A DNA stretch of 33,211 nucleotides from Nitrospirota bacterium (GTDB lineage: Bacteria; Nitrospirota; Thermodesulfovibrionia; Thermodesulfovibrionales; JdFR-85), in NCBI GenBank assembly GCA_013152195.1, contig JAADGU010000072.1, forward strand, positions 1 through 33,211, in the 5' to 3' direction. Within the stretch, counting starts at the first letter, position 1, and each line of letters starts with the position of its first letter. This document shows positions 1 to 6,753 of this stretch, piece after piece. The position numbers and the translations under genes were made by a program. The notes beneath the pieces were generated by a model. It was given only the letters and a program-made list of their open reading frames with translations, made no database searches and was not told where the DNA came from.

Positions 1-362
1 TTACCGGCGGGGCAGTTAATGACCCCAGGGTTACCATAGAGATTGCTGATGTGGCGTCACTGATCCGCAAGGCTGCAATGAACGGCGGAGATGCTCGGTT
101 TGATGCCATTATTCTTGACCTCTATGAGGGGCCGTTTGAGGCTGCCAGGGAAAGAAGTGACTATCTATACGGAGAGACTGCCCTGGCTATGAGCGGATCA
201 GCCCTGATGCCCGGAGGTGTGTTTGCCGTCTGGTCTGAAGACCCGGATAAGGCTTTTGAGAGGCGGATTGTCCGTGCCGGGTTTACCTTTAAGCGCCATC
301 GGCCGGGCAGGGGGAGCAGGCATGTTGTGTATATTGCAACAAAATCCGGTTCTTCTCCGTGA
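1..362 (+). CDS. Spermidine synthase-like SAM-dependent methyltransferase fold protein, C-terminal part (5' end outside window)
   Basis: The reading frame is open to the left edge (first full codon at 3), so the start lies outside the window. About 119 residues remain. They match the second half of a Rossmann-fold methyltransferase/spermidine-synthase-like domain: the DAIILDLYEGP stretch is the acidic motif after strand 4, and LMPGGVFAVWSEDPDKAF is the strand 5 region. The same blocks occur in the minus-strand gene at 1557-2246 (DAILLDVDNGP, LRPEGVLAVWSAAPDRAF), so the two are diverged paralogues facing each other. The substrate cannot be read from the sequence. The family includes proteins annotated as spermidine synthase that have lost polyamine specificity, so a true aminopropyltransferase role is not claimed. 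Confidence 0.7.
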   Translation, partial: TGGAVNDPRVTIEIADVASLIRKAAMNGGDARFDAIILDLYEGPFEAARERSDYLYGETALAMSGSALMPGGVFAVWSEDPDKAFERRIVRAGFTFKRHRPGRGSRHVVYIATKSGSSP

Positions 363-450
363 AGGGATTAGCTATATTTAGCTGCATTGTAGTAAACTTA
401 CGGTCAAGTTTAGCAGATTAATGAAAAATACACTTGTGAAGGAGTTAAAA

Positions 451-779
451 ATGGCAGAAGCAAAGGGATTGAATAAACCGGTAAAGCTGAAAAATGATTT
501 GGCTGGTCTTCTGGGAGCAACCGAGCTTCCCAGAACAGAGATAACCAAAAAACTATGGGAGTATATTAAGGCAAATAAACTTCAGACAAAGACTGAAAAT
601 GGAAAGCCTGAGAATGCAGGCAAGTTCATTGTGGCTGATGCCAAGTTGCTTCCGATCTTCAAAAACACAAAATCCAAAAGCAAATCAGGCAAGGTCACTG
701 ACCTCTCACAAAGCTGAAAGAGGGCCAGACAATCGACATGATGCAGATGGCTGCTATTGTTGGTGCAAATATAGAATAA
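451..779 (+). CDS. SWIB/MDM2 domain protein, reading frame broken near 703-707
   Basis: A small SWIB-domain protein of the stand-alone bacterial/chlamydial kind. The start at 451 (MAEAKGLNKPVKL) is chosen over the in-frame ATG at 421 because AAGGAG lies at 439-444, just upstream. The SWIB core is clear: LPRTEITKKLWEYIKANKLQ, then a charged segment, FIVADAKLLPIF, then KVTDL. The frame then stops at 715-717. In the frame ending with TAA at 777-779 the sequence continues as LTKLKEGQTIDMMQMAAIVG, which matches the usual C-terminal helix after KVTDL. Removing two bases of the CTCTC at 703-707, or adding one, restores a protein of about 109 residues. The role in bacteria is unknown; SWIB domains mediate protein contacts in eukaryotic chromatin remodellers. 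The break is probably a sequence error or a recent mutation. Confidence 0.75.
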
Positions 780-798
780 GAATAAGAAGCAGGTTAAC

Positions 799-957
799 AG
801 GCTGAAGGCTGAAGACTGAAGGGAAAGAATAATAACGTTCTGAAGGGCTTGATTACAGCACTAAGTGCTGTCTGATTTACTTCAGCCTTTAGCCTTCAGC
901 CTTTAGCCTTCAGCCTTCAGCCTTCAGCCTTCAGCCTTCAGCCTTCAGCCTTAAGTC
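799..957. repeat. Heptad-repeat hairpin unit A enclosing a relic IVP gene 3' tail
   Basis: The left arm (799-823) is GGCTGAA-type heptads. The right arm (881-957) is ten TTCAGCC or TTTAGCC heptads in tandem plus one degenerate copy, complementary to the left arm. The enclosed segment 837-875 aligns without gaps to the last 39 bases of the IVP gene (1303-1341) with 31 identities, and reads VLKGLITALSAV followed by TGA at the same place as the IVP stop. Bases 817-902 recur at 1461-1546 with two mismatches. The unit therefore looks like a remnant left by a related IVP-bearing element. Confidence 0.85.
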
Positions 958-984
958 TCTATCCTATCAACTTAACTAAAAAAA

Positions 985-1341
985 ATGCGTGATCACACAA
1001 AACTTAGGGCCTTTGAGTTGGCTGATGAGGTAGCGCTATTAGTTTATCGGTTCACAGCAAGTTTTCCAAGAGAAGAACTATATGGGTTGACTTCTCAAAT
1101 GAGGCGGGCAGCGGTTTCTATTCCTTCTAACATTGTAGAAGGTTGTGCTCGTGAAAGCCAGGCAGATTACCTTAGATTCCTTAATATTGCCTTCGGATCA
1201 TTAAGAGAACTGCGCTATCAGCTAAGTTTATCGAAGCGCCTGGGCTTCTTTCACAATCAGGATTTTTCCCTGATTGAGCCAAAGATTATTGAGACGGAAA
1301 AGGTTCTTAATGGCTTGATTAAAGCGCTAAGTGATACTTGA
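985..1341 (+). CDS. Four-helix-bundle 23S rRNA intervening-sequence protein (IVP/S23 family)
   Basis: 118 residues, the full length of the family. Recognisable blocks are LRAFELADEVALLVYRFTAS (helix 1), the very conserved LTSQMRRAAVSIPSNIVEG (residues about 35-53), the YLRFLNIAFGSLRELRYQL helix, and a C-terminal helix ending in KVLNGLIKALSDT. The family was first found encoded inside intervening sequences of 23S rRNA in Leptospira and Coxiella; many genomes also have free-standing copies, as here. The molecular function is unresolved; it forms a pentameric four-helix bundle that probably binds nucleic acid. No good ribosome-binding site precedes the ATG, only an A-rich stretch. The gene is flanked on both sides by complementary heptad repeats and by relic copies of its own 3' end, so it behaves as the cargo of a small repeated element rather than a fixed locus gene. 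Confidence 0.88.
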   Translation: MRDHTKLRAFELADEVALLVYRFTASFPREELYGLTSQMRRAAVSIPSNIVEGCARESQADYLRFLNIAFGSLRELRYQLSLSKRLGFFHNQDFSLIEPKIIETEKVLNGLIKALSDT

Positions 1342-1353
1342 GTAAAGGTTGAT

Positions 1354-1435
1354 AGGCTGAAGGCTGAAGACTGAAGGAAAAGAAAAAGACAATAAGGTTT
1401 TGAATGATTTGCTTCGGCCTTCGGTCTTCAGTCTA
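1354..1435. repeat. Heptad-repeat hairpin unit M (no IVP tail)
   Basis: This unit starts 12 bases after the IVP stop. Left arm 1354-1377 and right arm 1412-1434 can form a 23-bp stem with four G-U wobbles and one A-C mismatch. The short loop resembles the core of units A and B with the IVP-tail segment deleted: a GGTTTTGAA block is joined directly to TGATTTGCTTC. It is the third member of the same repeat family within 700 bases. Confidence 0.75.
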
Positions 1436-1456
1436 AATACTTGAACAAAGGTTACC

Positions 1457-1546
1457 AGGCTGAAGGGAAAGAATAATAACGTTCTGAAAGGCTTGATTAC
1501 AGCACTAAGTGCTGTCTGATTTGCTTCAGCCTTTAGCCTTCAGCCT
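1457..1546. repeat. Heptad-repeat hairpin unit B with relic IVP 3' tail
   Basis: Positions 1461-1546 match 817-902 over 86 bases with only two differences (845/1489 and 879/1523). The encoded tail is again VLKGLITALSAV plus stop, and the one difference inside it is synonymous (AAG versus AAA for Lys). The right arm is short, only three heptads. The unit ends 10 bases before the stop codon of the convergent methyltransferase-like gene. Confidence 0.85.
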
Positions 1547-1556
1547 AAACACCTGC

Positions 1557-2246
1557 TCAGTCGCAGTTTCCAGAACCGCGTACGGCAATCCAGATTGTAT
1601 GACGCCCGCCACCGCGGGAGCCGCGGGCCCTTACACTGACCTCATCTACATCAAAGCCCGACCTGCGAAGACGTCTTGCAAAGGCACGGTCCGGGGCTGC
1701 TGACCATACAGCAAGCACTCCCTCGGGCCGAAGTGCTGCAAAGGATGTCTCAAGCCCGGCCTGTGAATATAGCCGGTCATTGCCCTCACGTGTCAGTCCC
1801 TCAGGTCCGTTGTCCACGTCCAGCAGAATAGCATCATATGCCCTCTTTTTCTGTTTCAGCACCTGTCCCACGTCAGTTTCGCTTACAGTGACCCTGCTGT
1901 CCTGAAGAGGGTTACCGGACAGTCCGGCAAGGGGTCCCCTGTTCCACTTCACTACTGCGGGTACTAATTCAGATACAACAATACGGGCACCAGGGCTGAG
2001 ACATTTAAGCGACGATGCCAATGTAAACCCCATGCCAAGCCCCCCTATCAGTATCCGGGGACTGCCGTGTCCTGAAATCCTTTCACAGGCAAGCTCGGCC
2101 AGTGCTTCCTCTGATCCATGAGAGCGGCTGTTCATAAGCTCATGACCGTTCACCCTGATCGAAAATTCTTCACCGCGCCTGTACAGGCAAATCTCCCCAC
2201 CGTCTCCGGGGACCTGTGCGCATTCGAGCCGTTCCCATGGGATCAT
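1557..2246 (-). CDS. Spermidine synthase-like SAM-binding protein (paralogue of the gene at the left edge)
   Basis: 229 residues. The glycine-rich motif ILIGGLGMGFTLASSL (about residues 65-80) is the nucleotide-binding loop of the Rossmann methyltransferase/spermidine synthase fold. ARIVVSELVPAVVKW is strand 2 with its acidic end, and DAILLDVDNGPEGL is the catalytic-loop region. The N-terminal 60 residues form the small beta domain seen in this family. It lies 26 bases downstream of the zinc-ribbon gene and probably shares its transcript. Typical polyamine synthase gatekeeping residues cannot be assigned by eye, so the substrate is left open. The two paralogues in 2.2 kb, on opposite strands with the IVP repeats between them, suggest an old duplication. 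Confidence 0.8.
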   Translation of the reverse strand: MIPWERLECAQVPGDGGEICLYRRGEEFSIRVNGHELMNSRSHGSEEALAELACERISGHGSPRILIGGLGMGFTLASSLKCLSPGARIVVSELVPAVVKWNRGPLAGLSGNPLQDSRVTVSETDVGQVLKQKKRAYDAILLDVDNGPEGLTREGNDRLYSQAGLETSFAALRPEGVLAVWSAAPDRAFARRLRRSGFDVDEVSVRARGSRGGGRHTIWIAVRGSGNCD

Positions 2247-2272
2247 AAACGCCTCATCTCTCTTTTTCCATG

Positions 2273-2506
2273 CTAATCAACTTCTATAACCAGACCGCAG
2301 TCTTCGCATCTGTATCTTGCCCTTCCAGTCTCTTCCGCTGTAACTTCTTCAAAATCAACCCGCTTACTGCCGTTTATTTCATAACATTCAGGACAATAAC
2401 CCCCTCCGAGTTCATCGGCCTTTATCGTCAAATGGCAGTGCCGGCAGCGCAGCACGTTCTTTTTGTCAGTCAATAGTTCGAGAATGGTGTGTTTGCAGGA
2501 AGACAC
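2273..2506 (-). CDS. Small double zinc-ribbon protein
   Basis: 77 residues with three CxxC pairs: CRHC (about 21-24), CPEC (about 38-41) and CEDC (about 67-70), plus a Cys-His near the N terminus. This is enough for one or two structural zinc sites. The start is GTG, 8 bases after the parvulin stop, with an AGAGGG ribosome-binding site inside the end of that gene, so translation is probably coupled. I do not recognise a named family. Likely roles are zinc-dependent nucleic acid or protein binding. Frequent acidic residues (VDFEEVTAEE) separate the last two zinc-binding pairs. Confidence 0.75.
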   Translation of the reverse strand: MSSCKHTILELLTDKKNVLRCRHCHLTIKADELGGGYCPECYEINGSKRVDFEEVTAEETGRARYRCEDCGLVIEVD

Positions 2507-2514
2507 AATGACTT

Positions 2515-2793
2515 TTACCCTCTGCTCGTAATTTTAATAAGGTGATAGCCAAACTGGGTCTTGACCGGGCCGTGTACTTTTCCAACTTCCTTGCTGAATA
2601 CGACTTCATCAAATTCCTTCACCATCTGTCCGGGTGAAAATTCACCCAGCTCTCCGCCTCGTTGCCCTGAAGTGCACTGGGAATGCTCCTTTGCCATTTG
2701 GGCAAAATCAGCTCCCTCTTCAATCTGTTTCCTGATGTTTGAGCATTCTTCCTCACTCTTTACCAGAATGTGACTTGCAGCAGCTTTAGCCAT
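2515..2793 (-). CDS. ppiC: Parvulin-type peptidyl-prolyl cis-trans isomerase, PpiC-like
   Basis: 92 residues, the size of the single-domain cytoplasmic parvulin of E. coli (PpiC). The whole protein is one rotamase domain: ASHILVKSEEE (first strand with the conserved His), ADFAQMAKEHSQCTSGQRGGELGEF (with the GG.LG.F signature), GQMVKEFDEVVF, and the closing VKTQFGYHLIKI with the second conserved His. It lacks a signal peptide and chaperone arms, so it should act in the cytoplasm, isomerising Xaa-Pro bonds during folding. The ATG is preceded by GGAGG at normal spacing. It heads a short cluster with the zinc ribbon and methyltransferase-like gene. Confidence 0.92.
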   Translation of the reverse strand: MAKAAASHILVKSEEECSNIRKQIEEGADFAQMAKEHSQCTSGQRGGELGEFSPGQMVKEFDEVVFSKEVGKVHGPVKTQFGYHLIKITSRG

Positions 2794-2995
2794 TGTTGCC
2801 TCCTTTTACCAGTGATTTTGCTGATTAGAGTCTCTTGATGAATTCAAACAGTTATTGTTATGTCTTTTCCAGAAAGCCTTCAGAACATCGTTTTTTCAAG
2901 AAGAATTCCTGACTCCCCAATGCGTTAGGGATTGCGGGAATGGCATGTTTTTGAGTATTTGTGTTGTTTATGCACAGACGATACTGAGTATTTAA

Positions 2996-3277
2996 TCATA
3001 TTGCCCGTTTTATTGCACTTATCACGATTTTACCTTCTACGAGCAGTTCTTTCCTGTTCTTTGTGAGCTTTTTTACCCTGTCTTCAACCTTCAGTGCAAG
3101 GCCTTTGTCCCCTATCTTCTTCTTTAAGACCAGCTGCAGAGGAGCCTTTCCTCTTAAATATTTCGAGCCCCGGCTGCCGCCCTTATGCTCTTTGAACCTT
3201 CTCTTCACGTCAGTGGTTATCCCCGTATACAAGCTGCCGTCCCTGCACCTTATTAAATATAAAAACCATATCTCCAT
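2996..3277 (-). CDS. GIY-YIG nuclease superfamily protein (UPF0213/YhbQ-like)
   Basis: 93 residues. The domain opens with WFLYLIRCRDGSLYTGITTD, where the GIY and YIG elements are represented by LYLIRC and LYTGIT. The catalytic Arg lies in DVKRRFKEH. The KYLRGKAPLQLVL block is typical of the UPF0213 group, and the C terminus has the usual basic helix. Members are small, single-domain and often linked to DNA repair or nuclease activity; E. coli YhbQ has been reported to cut DNA. The gene is isolated by about 200 bases on each side and has no obvious ribosome-binding site before its ATG, so expression may be weak. Confidence 0.88.
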   Translation of the reverse strand: MEIWFLYLIRCRDGSLYTGITTDVKRRFKEHKGGSRGSKYLRGKAPLQLVLKKKIGDKGLALKVEDRVKKLTKNRKELLVEGKIVISAIKRAI

Positions 3278-3473
3278 TTAGTGTGTGCCTCTCGATACCT
3301 TCACGGTGCAAAGTAACTACAGCAGAAAGTGTTATGATAATTATAACTTGACGTGCACTGAATAATAAAGGAAGAAGTCTGGACAGATAAGCTGTTTCTG
3401 TAAAGAAAGCGCAATTGGTCAGGTACTGACAAGTACAATCGAGGATTTTAGCACATAGTAATTTTATAAAGTG

Positions 3474-3668
3474 TCAACTGCATATCTCTTTGACCCGCCC
3501 CACCTCTCCGCTATCCAATCTTACTTTTATTCCATGAGGATGTGAAGGAGAATTTGTCAGGATATCCCTGACAACTCCCTCGGTTAATTTGCCGCTTTTC
3601 TGGTCTTGCTTTAGTACTATCCTGACTCTGATGCCTTGCGTTATTTCCAATCTTTTTTTCCCATCCAT
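3474..3668 (-). CDS. YwbE family protein (DUF2196)
   Basis: 64 residues covering the whole family: RLEITQGIRVRIVLKQDQKSGKLTEG followed by the signature VRDILTNSPSHPHGIKVRLDSGEVGRV. It is a small beta-rich protein of unknown function, conserved in many bacteria and some archaea. The ATG at 3668 gives the usual N terminus, but the GGAGG at 3684-3688 is 15 bases away. Either the ribosome-binding site is distant or translation begins at a non-ATG codon (the two codons before it are ATT). It follows the ABC-F gene by 120 bases. Confidence 0.87.
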   Translation of the reverse strand: MDGKKRLEITQGIRVRIVLKQDQKSGKLTEGVVRDILTNSPSHPHGIKVRLDSGEVGRVKEICS

Positions 3669-3788
3669 AATAATGTTTTCTGACCTCCTCTGATTTTTTT
3701 ACAATATGTCTGGTGGCACACATTTGTCCAGGGTCAACAGGGGTGGCAAACACCACAAGGTCTGACACACTGGATACTGCTGTGTATT

Positions 3789-5681
3789 TCATGCGGACTC
3801 TTTCAATTTCTGTTCAAGCAGGGCCCAGCGTTCATAAGCGCCTGAAATATCTTTCTCCAGCTTTTCGATCATTGCTTTTGCTTCAGCAATTCTGACTCCA
3901 TCTCCTCTGTAAAATTCAGGATCTGCAAATTTTCTGTAAAACACGGCATGCTCTGCCTCCATTGATTCAATCATGCCCGGGAGTTCTTCTATCTCCCTCT
4001 TTTCTTTAAAGCTTAGCTTGCGGGGTCCCTCCTTTTTTTGACGGGGCTTTTTTCTGCCCGGGACCTTCTCTTTCTGGTTTACGGCTTCGGGTACGCGCTG
4101 TCTCAGCCAGTCATCATATCCGCCGACATATTCGCCAATCCTGCCCCCGCCTTCGCAAACGATTGTACTTGTTACAATGTTGTTCAGAAATTCCCGGTCA
4201 TGGCTCACCAGCAGGACCGTGCCTTTATATTCCATCAGCATCTCTTCAAGAAGCTCAAGCGTGTCTATATCGAGATCGTTTGTCGGCTCATCCATGACGA
4301 TTACATTTGAGGGCCGTGTAAAAAGCTTTGCGAGCAGAAGCCGGTTGCGTTCTCCGCCGGACAGGACCTTTACAGACATTCTGGCACGATCCGGCGGAAA
4401 GAGAAAGTCCTGTAGATAGCCGATTACATGTTTTTTAATGCCGTTTACAGTAACGTACTCACCGTCAGCCACATTTTCCACTACCGATTTTTCGTCATCC
4501 AACTGTGCACGGTGCTGATCAAAGTATGCAACTTCAAGTTTTGCTCCCATGCGGACAGAACCCTCGTGCTGTTCCATGTTGCCGAGAAGGATGTTTATCA
4601 GGGTAGTCTTTCCCGAGCCGTTGGGTCCGATTATTCCTATCTTGTCGCCCCTCATAATTACCGTTGAGAAATTATCTATGAGTTTCCACCCCTCAAATGT
4701 ACAGCCAATCCCCTTTGCCTCAAGCACAAGCTTCCCGGATTTTTCAGCTTCGTTAAAATTCATCCTGGCGCTTCCGGACAATTCACGCCTTCTGCTCCTC
4801 TCTCTTCGCATCTCTTTCAATTCCCGTACCCGGCCTTCATTCCGGGTGCGGCGGGCCTTGATGCCCTGACGGACCCATGCCTCTTCCTGTGCAAGCTTTT
4901 TATCAAAAAGCGCATTATTGGTGGCCTCGGCATCCAGCAGTGCCTGTTTTCTTTTAAGATAGGTTGCGTAGTCACCGGGCCAGTCGGTTATCCTGCCGCG
5001 GTCAAGCTCAATTATACGGGTTGCAAGGGACTGGAGGAATTTACGGTCATGAGTTATGAAGAGGATGGCCCCCTTGTAGGCGCTTAAAAATTGCTCAAGC
5101 CACGTGATTGATTCAATATCGAGATGGTTCGTTGGTTCGTCAAGCACTAAAAGGTCCGGCTCACTTACAAGGGCCCTGGCAAGGAGAACTCTTCTTTTCT
5201 GTCCCCCTGACAGTTCGGCAACAGATGCATCGGCATTCAGCTTAAGCATCGAGAGCACAGTCTCTACCCTCTGCTCTGAATGCCAGCCTCCTTCAGATTC
5301 TATCTCGTGCTGCAGCCTCTCAAGTCTTGAGAGTGCCCCTTTGTTATGGTCAGATGACAGTTGGTGACTTATCAGGTGGTATTCAGAGATCAAGCCGACT
5401 ATCTTTCCAAGCCCTTCTGAAACCACATCAAATACCGGACCGCTGAGGTCATGTGGAACTTCCTGGGGGAGTGAGGCAATGCGCAGTCCCTGGGAATATA
5501 TAACCTCACCGGCGTCAGGAAGAATCTCTCCGCTGATTATCTTGACAAGGGTGGTTTTCCCTGTACCGTTCCTGCCGACCAGGCAGACACGCTCCCCAGC
5601 CTCCACATTAAGTGTAACCCCGTCAATCAACTCAGGGCCGCCAAATGCTATCTTTATATCCTGCAGACTTATTATTGCCAA
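3789..5681 (-). CDS. uup: ABC-F family ATPase, Uup-like
   Basis: 630 residues with two ABC cassettes and no membrane segments. The first cassette has Walker A GRNGTGKTT (about 36-44), signature LSGGQKRR and Walker B LLVLDEPTNHLD. The second has GPNGSGKTT, LSGGERNR and VIVMDEPTNDLD. Between them is a short charged linker rich in Arg and Glu, and the C-terminal 90 residues are a predicted coiled coil, as in Uup. ABC-F proteins act on the ribosome, resolving stalled or drug-bound states; Uup is also tied to transposon excision and DNA branch intermediates in E. coli. The start is TTG, with GGAGG upstream. The gene is 16 bases after greB, so GreB and Uup are probably co-transcribed. Confidence 0.93.
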   Translation of the reverse strand: MAIISLQDIKIAFGGPELIDGVTLNVEAGERVCLVGRNGTGKTTLVKIISGEILPDAGEVIYSQGLRIASLPQEVPHDLSGPVFDVVSEGLGKIVGLISEYHLISHQLSSDHNKGALSRLERLQHEIESEGGWHSEQRVETVLSMLKLNADASVAELSGGQKRRVLLARALVSEPDLLVLDEPTNHLDIESITWLEQFLSAYKGAILFITHDRKFLQSLATRIIELDRGRITDWPGDYATYLKRKQALLDAEATNNALFDKKLAQEEAWVRQGIKARRTRNEGRVRELKEMRRERSRRRELSGSARMNFNEAEKSGKLVLEAKGIGCTFEGWKLIDNFSTVIMRGDKIGIIGPNGSGKTTLINILLGNMEQHEGSVRMGAKLEVAYFDQHRAQLDDEKSVVENVADGEYVTVNGIKKHVIGYLQDFLFPPDRARMSVKVLSGGERNRLLLAKLFTRPSNVIVMDEPTNDLDIDTLELLEEMLMEYKGTVLLVSHDREFLNNIVTSTIVCEGGGRIGEYVGGYDDWLRQRVPEAVNQKEKVPGRKKPRQKKEGPRKLSFKEKREIEELPGMIESMEAEHAVFYRKFADPEFYRGDGVRIAEAKAMIEKLEKDISGAYERWALLEQKLKESA

Positions 5682-5697
5682 GTATTACCTCCAGTAA

Positions 5698-6195
5698 TTA
5701 AAACGGATAATGAATGGATACTACAATAAAGGTGGTTTTGCCGTTTGGTCTGCTCACAACTACTTCATCATCCTTTTTTTTGCCCAACAATGCCTTTGCC
5801 ATAGGTGAATCGATGCTGATATAGTTCCTGGCAGAATCAAATTCGTCACGACCAACTATCCGGTACTTATACTCATTCCCGTTATCATCCTTCAGTTCAA
5901 CCCAGGCGCCGAAGAATATTTTTGTAGTCTCTTTCGCCGGTCTGTCCACAATTTTCAGTTCGTTCAATCGCTGCTGAAGAAACCGCATACGGGAATCGAT
6001 CTGCCTTAACTGCTTCTTTCCATATATATATTCTGCATTCTCAGAGCGGTCACCCATTGCGGCAGCATCGGCAACCGCCTGAGTAACCTTGGGGCGTTTA
6101 ATCTTCCATAGATAGTTGAATTCCTCACGCAGGCGCTTATGTCCCTCGGGAGTTATATAAGGTGAAAGGTTTGATTTAGTTGATGGTATTCTCAT
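5698..6195 (-). CDS. greB: Transcription elongation factor GreB
   Basis: 165 residues, the expected size. The N-terminal coiled coil carries the acidic tip in MGDRSENAEYIYGKKQL, with D49 and E52 as the Mg-coordinating pair that reaches into the RNA polymerase secondary channel to trigger cleavage of backtracked RNA. The C-terminal FKBP-like domain runs from about residue 85 (FFGAWVELKDDNG to the end). The basic, GreB-like arm (RQIDSRMRFLQQRLNEL) favours GreB over GreA. An AAGGA ribosome-binding site precedes the ATG. It lies between yciH and uup with gaps of 30 and 16 bases, making one operon for handling stalled transcription and translation. Confidence 0.93.
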   Translation of the reverse strand: MRIPSTKSNLSPYITPEGHKRLREEFNYLWKIKRPKVTQAVADAAAMGDRSENAEYIYGKKQLRQIDSRMRFLQQRLNELKIVDRPAKETTKIFFGAWVELKDDNGNEYKYRIVGRDEFDSARNYISIDSPMAKALLGKKKDDEVVVSRPNGKTTFIVVSIHYPF

Positions 6196-6225
6196 ATTTC
6201 CTTTTTAATTGTCTGTGCACTTGTC

Positions 6226-6567
6226 TCATCCCCCTGAGCGTTTCGGTTTATACCCCATTTTTTCAAGTACCGTCATTACAGCACCCCTCCGGTCGCCCTG
6301 AATCTCGAGGAGGTCATCCTTTATTGCCCCGCCTGTTCCGAGCCTGGACTTCAATTGTTTCAGCAGGTTCCTTAATTCTGCATTCTGCATTCGAAGGCCT
6401 TCAATAACTGTTACGGATTTTCCGCCTCTGTGTTTACGGTCAAGACGCACCCTGACTTTCTGCTTCCCGGGACTGAGCTGTTCCCCAGACACTTTAACCA
6501 CGGCCTTCTCTTTTCCAGGGACGACACTGTCAGTAGAGTAAACCAGCTTTGAATCATCCCGGGGCAT
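6226..6567 (-). CDS. yciH: SUI1/YciH family translation initiation protein
   Basis: 113 residues. The C-terminal 75 residues are the SUI1 domain: VRVRLDRKHRGGKSVTVIEGL (beta-hairpin with the GGKxVTxI.GL signature) and LKQLKSRLGTGGAIKDD, ending in EIQGDRR and a basic tail. This is the bacterial relative of eIF1; E. coli YciH discriminates against aberrant initiation complexes and acts under stress. The N-terminal 40 residues are a variable extension. It is the first gene of the minus-strand run, facing the divergent AhpD-like gene across an AT-rich 186-base spacer that should carry both promoters. Confidence 0.92.
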   Translation of the reverse strand: MPRDDSKLVYSTDSVVPGKEKAVVKVSGEQLSPGKQKVRVRLDRKHRGGKSVTVIEGLRMQNAELRNLLKQLKSRLGTGGAIKDDLLEIQGDRRGAVMTVLEKMGYKPKRSGG

Positions 6568-6652
6568 CTCTTAGTTTATCATGCCGGAATGAATTATCTC
6601 CTGTTCCTGCTTTAATTCCTGCAAATCATGGCTCAACAAAGTATTATTATAG

Positions 6653-6658
6653 TATAAT
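6653..6658 (+). promoter_or_regulatory. Candidate -10 box in the divergent yciH / AhpD-like spacer
   Basis: A TATAAT hexamer sits in a strongly AT-rich stretch (6644-6670) of the only spacer between the leftward yciH operon and the rightward AhpD-like gene. No good -35 element is visible at the right distance, and the same stretch also contains TATAAT-like hexamers on the other strand. The assignment to the rightward gene is tentative. If used, it gives a leader of roughly 90 bases. Confidence 0.35.
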
Positions 6659-6703
6659 ATAAGAATATTGTTATATGTTGAGAACCTTAAATCCCTGAAC
6701 AGA

Positions 6704-6730
6704 AATCTCCAGCCTTTGGGCGGAGAGATT
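6704..6730 (+). promoter_or_regulatory. Leader hairpin followed by a T-run, just before the start of the AhpD-like gene
   Basis: AATCTC (6704-6709) pairs with GAGATT (6725-6730), and inside it GCC pairs with GGC around a TTTG loop. A run of five T follows at 6734-6738, then AAGGAGG, the ribosome-binding site. The order stem, T-run, ribosome-binding site in a gene's own leader suggests an attenuator or a stem affecting translation. I do not recognise a known riboswitch. Confidence 0.5.
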
Positions 6731-6753
6731 CACTTTTTAAGGAGGAAAACAGA

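Noticed and set aside
421..450. Start of the SWIB gene at ATG 421
   Set aside because: AAGGAG at 439-444 fits the ATG at 451, and homologues begin at the equivalent of MAEAKG.
881..957. CRISPR array
   Set aside because: The repeat is 7 bases with no spacers; it is a simple tandem repeat forming a hairpin arm.
3669..3792. Possible small minus-strand gene overlapping the uup stop by ATGA
   Set aside because: The first 40 residues resemble no family I know, and the frame then runs through ywbE in the wrong register; no evidence beyond being open.
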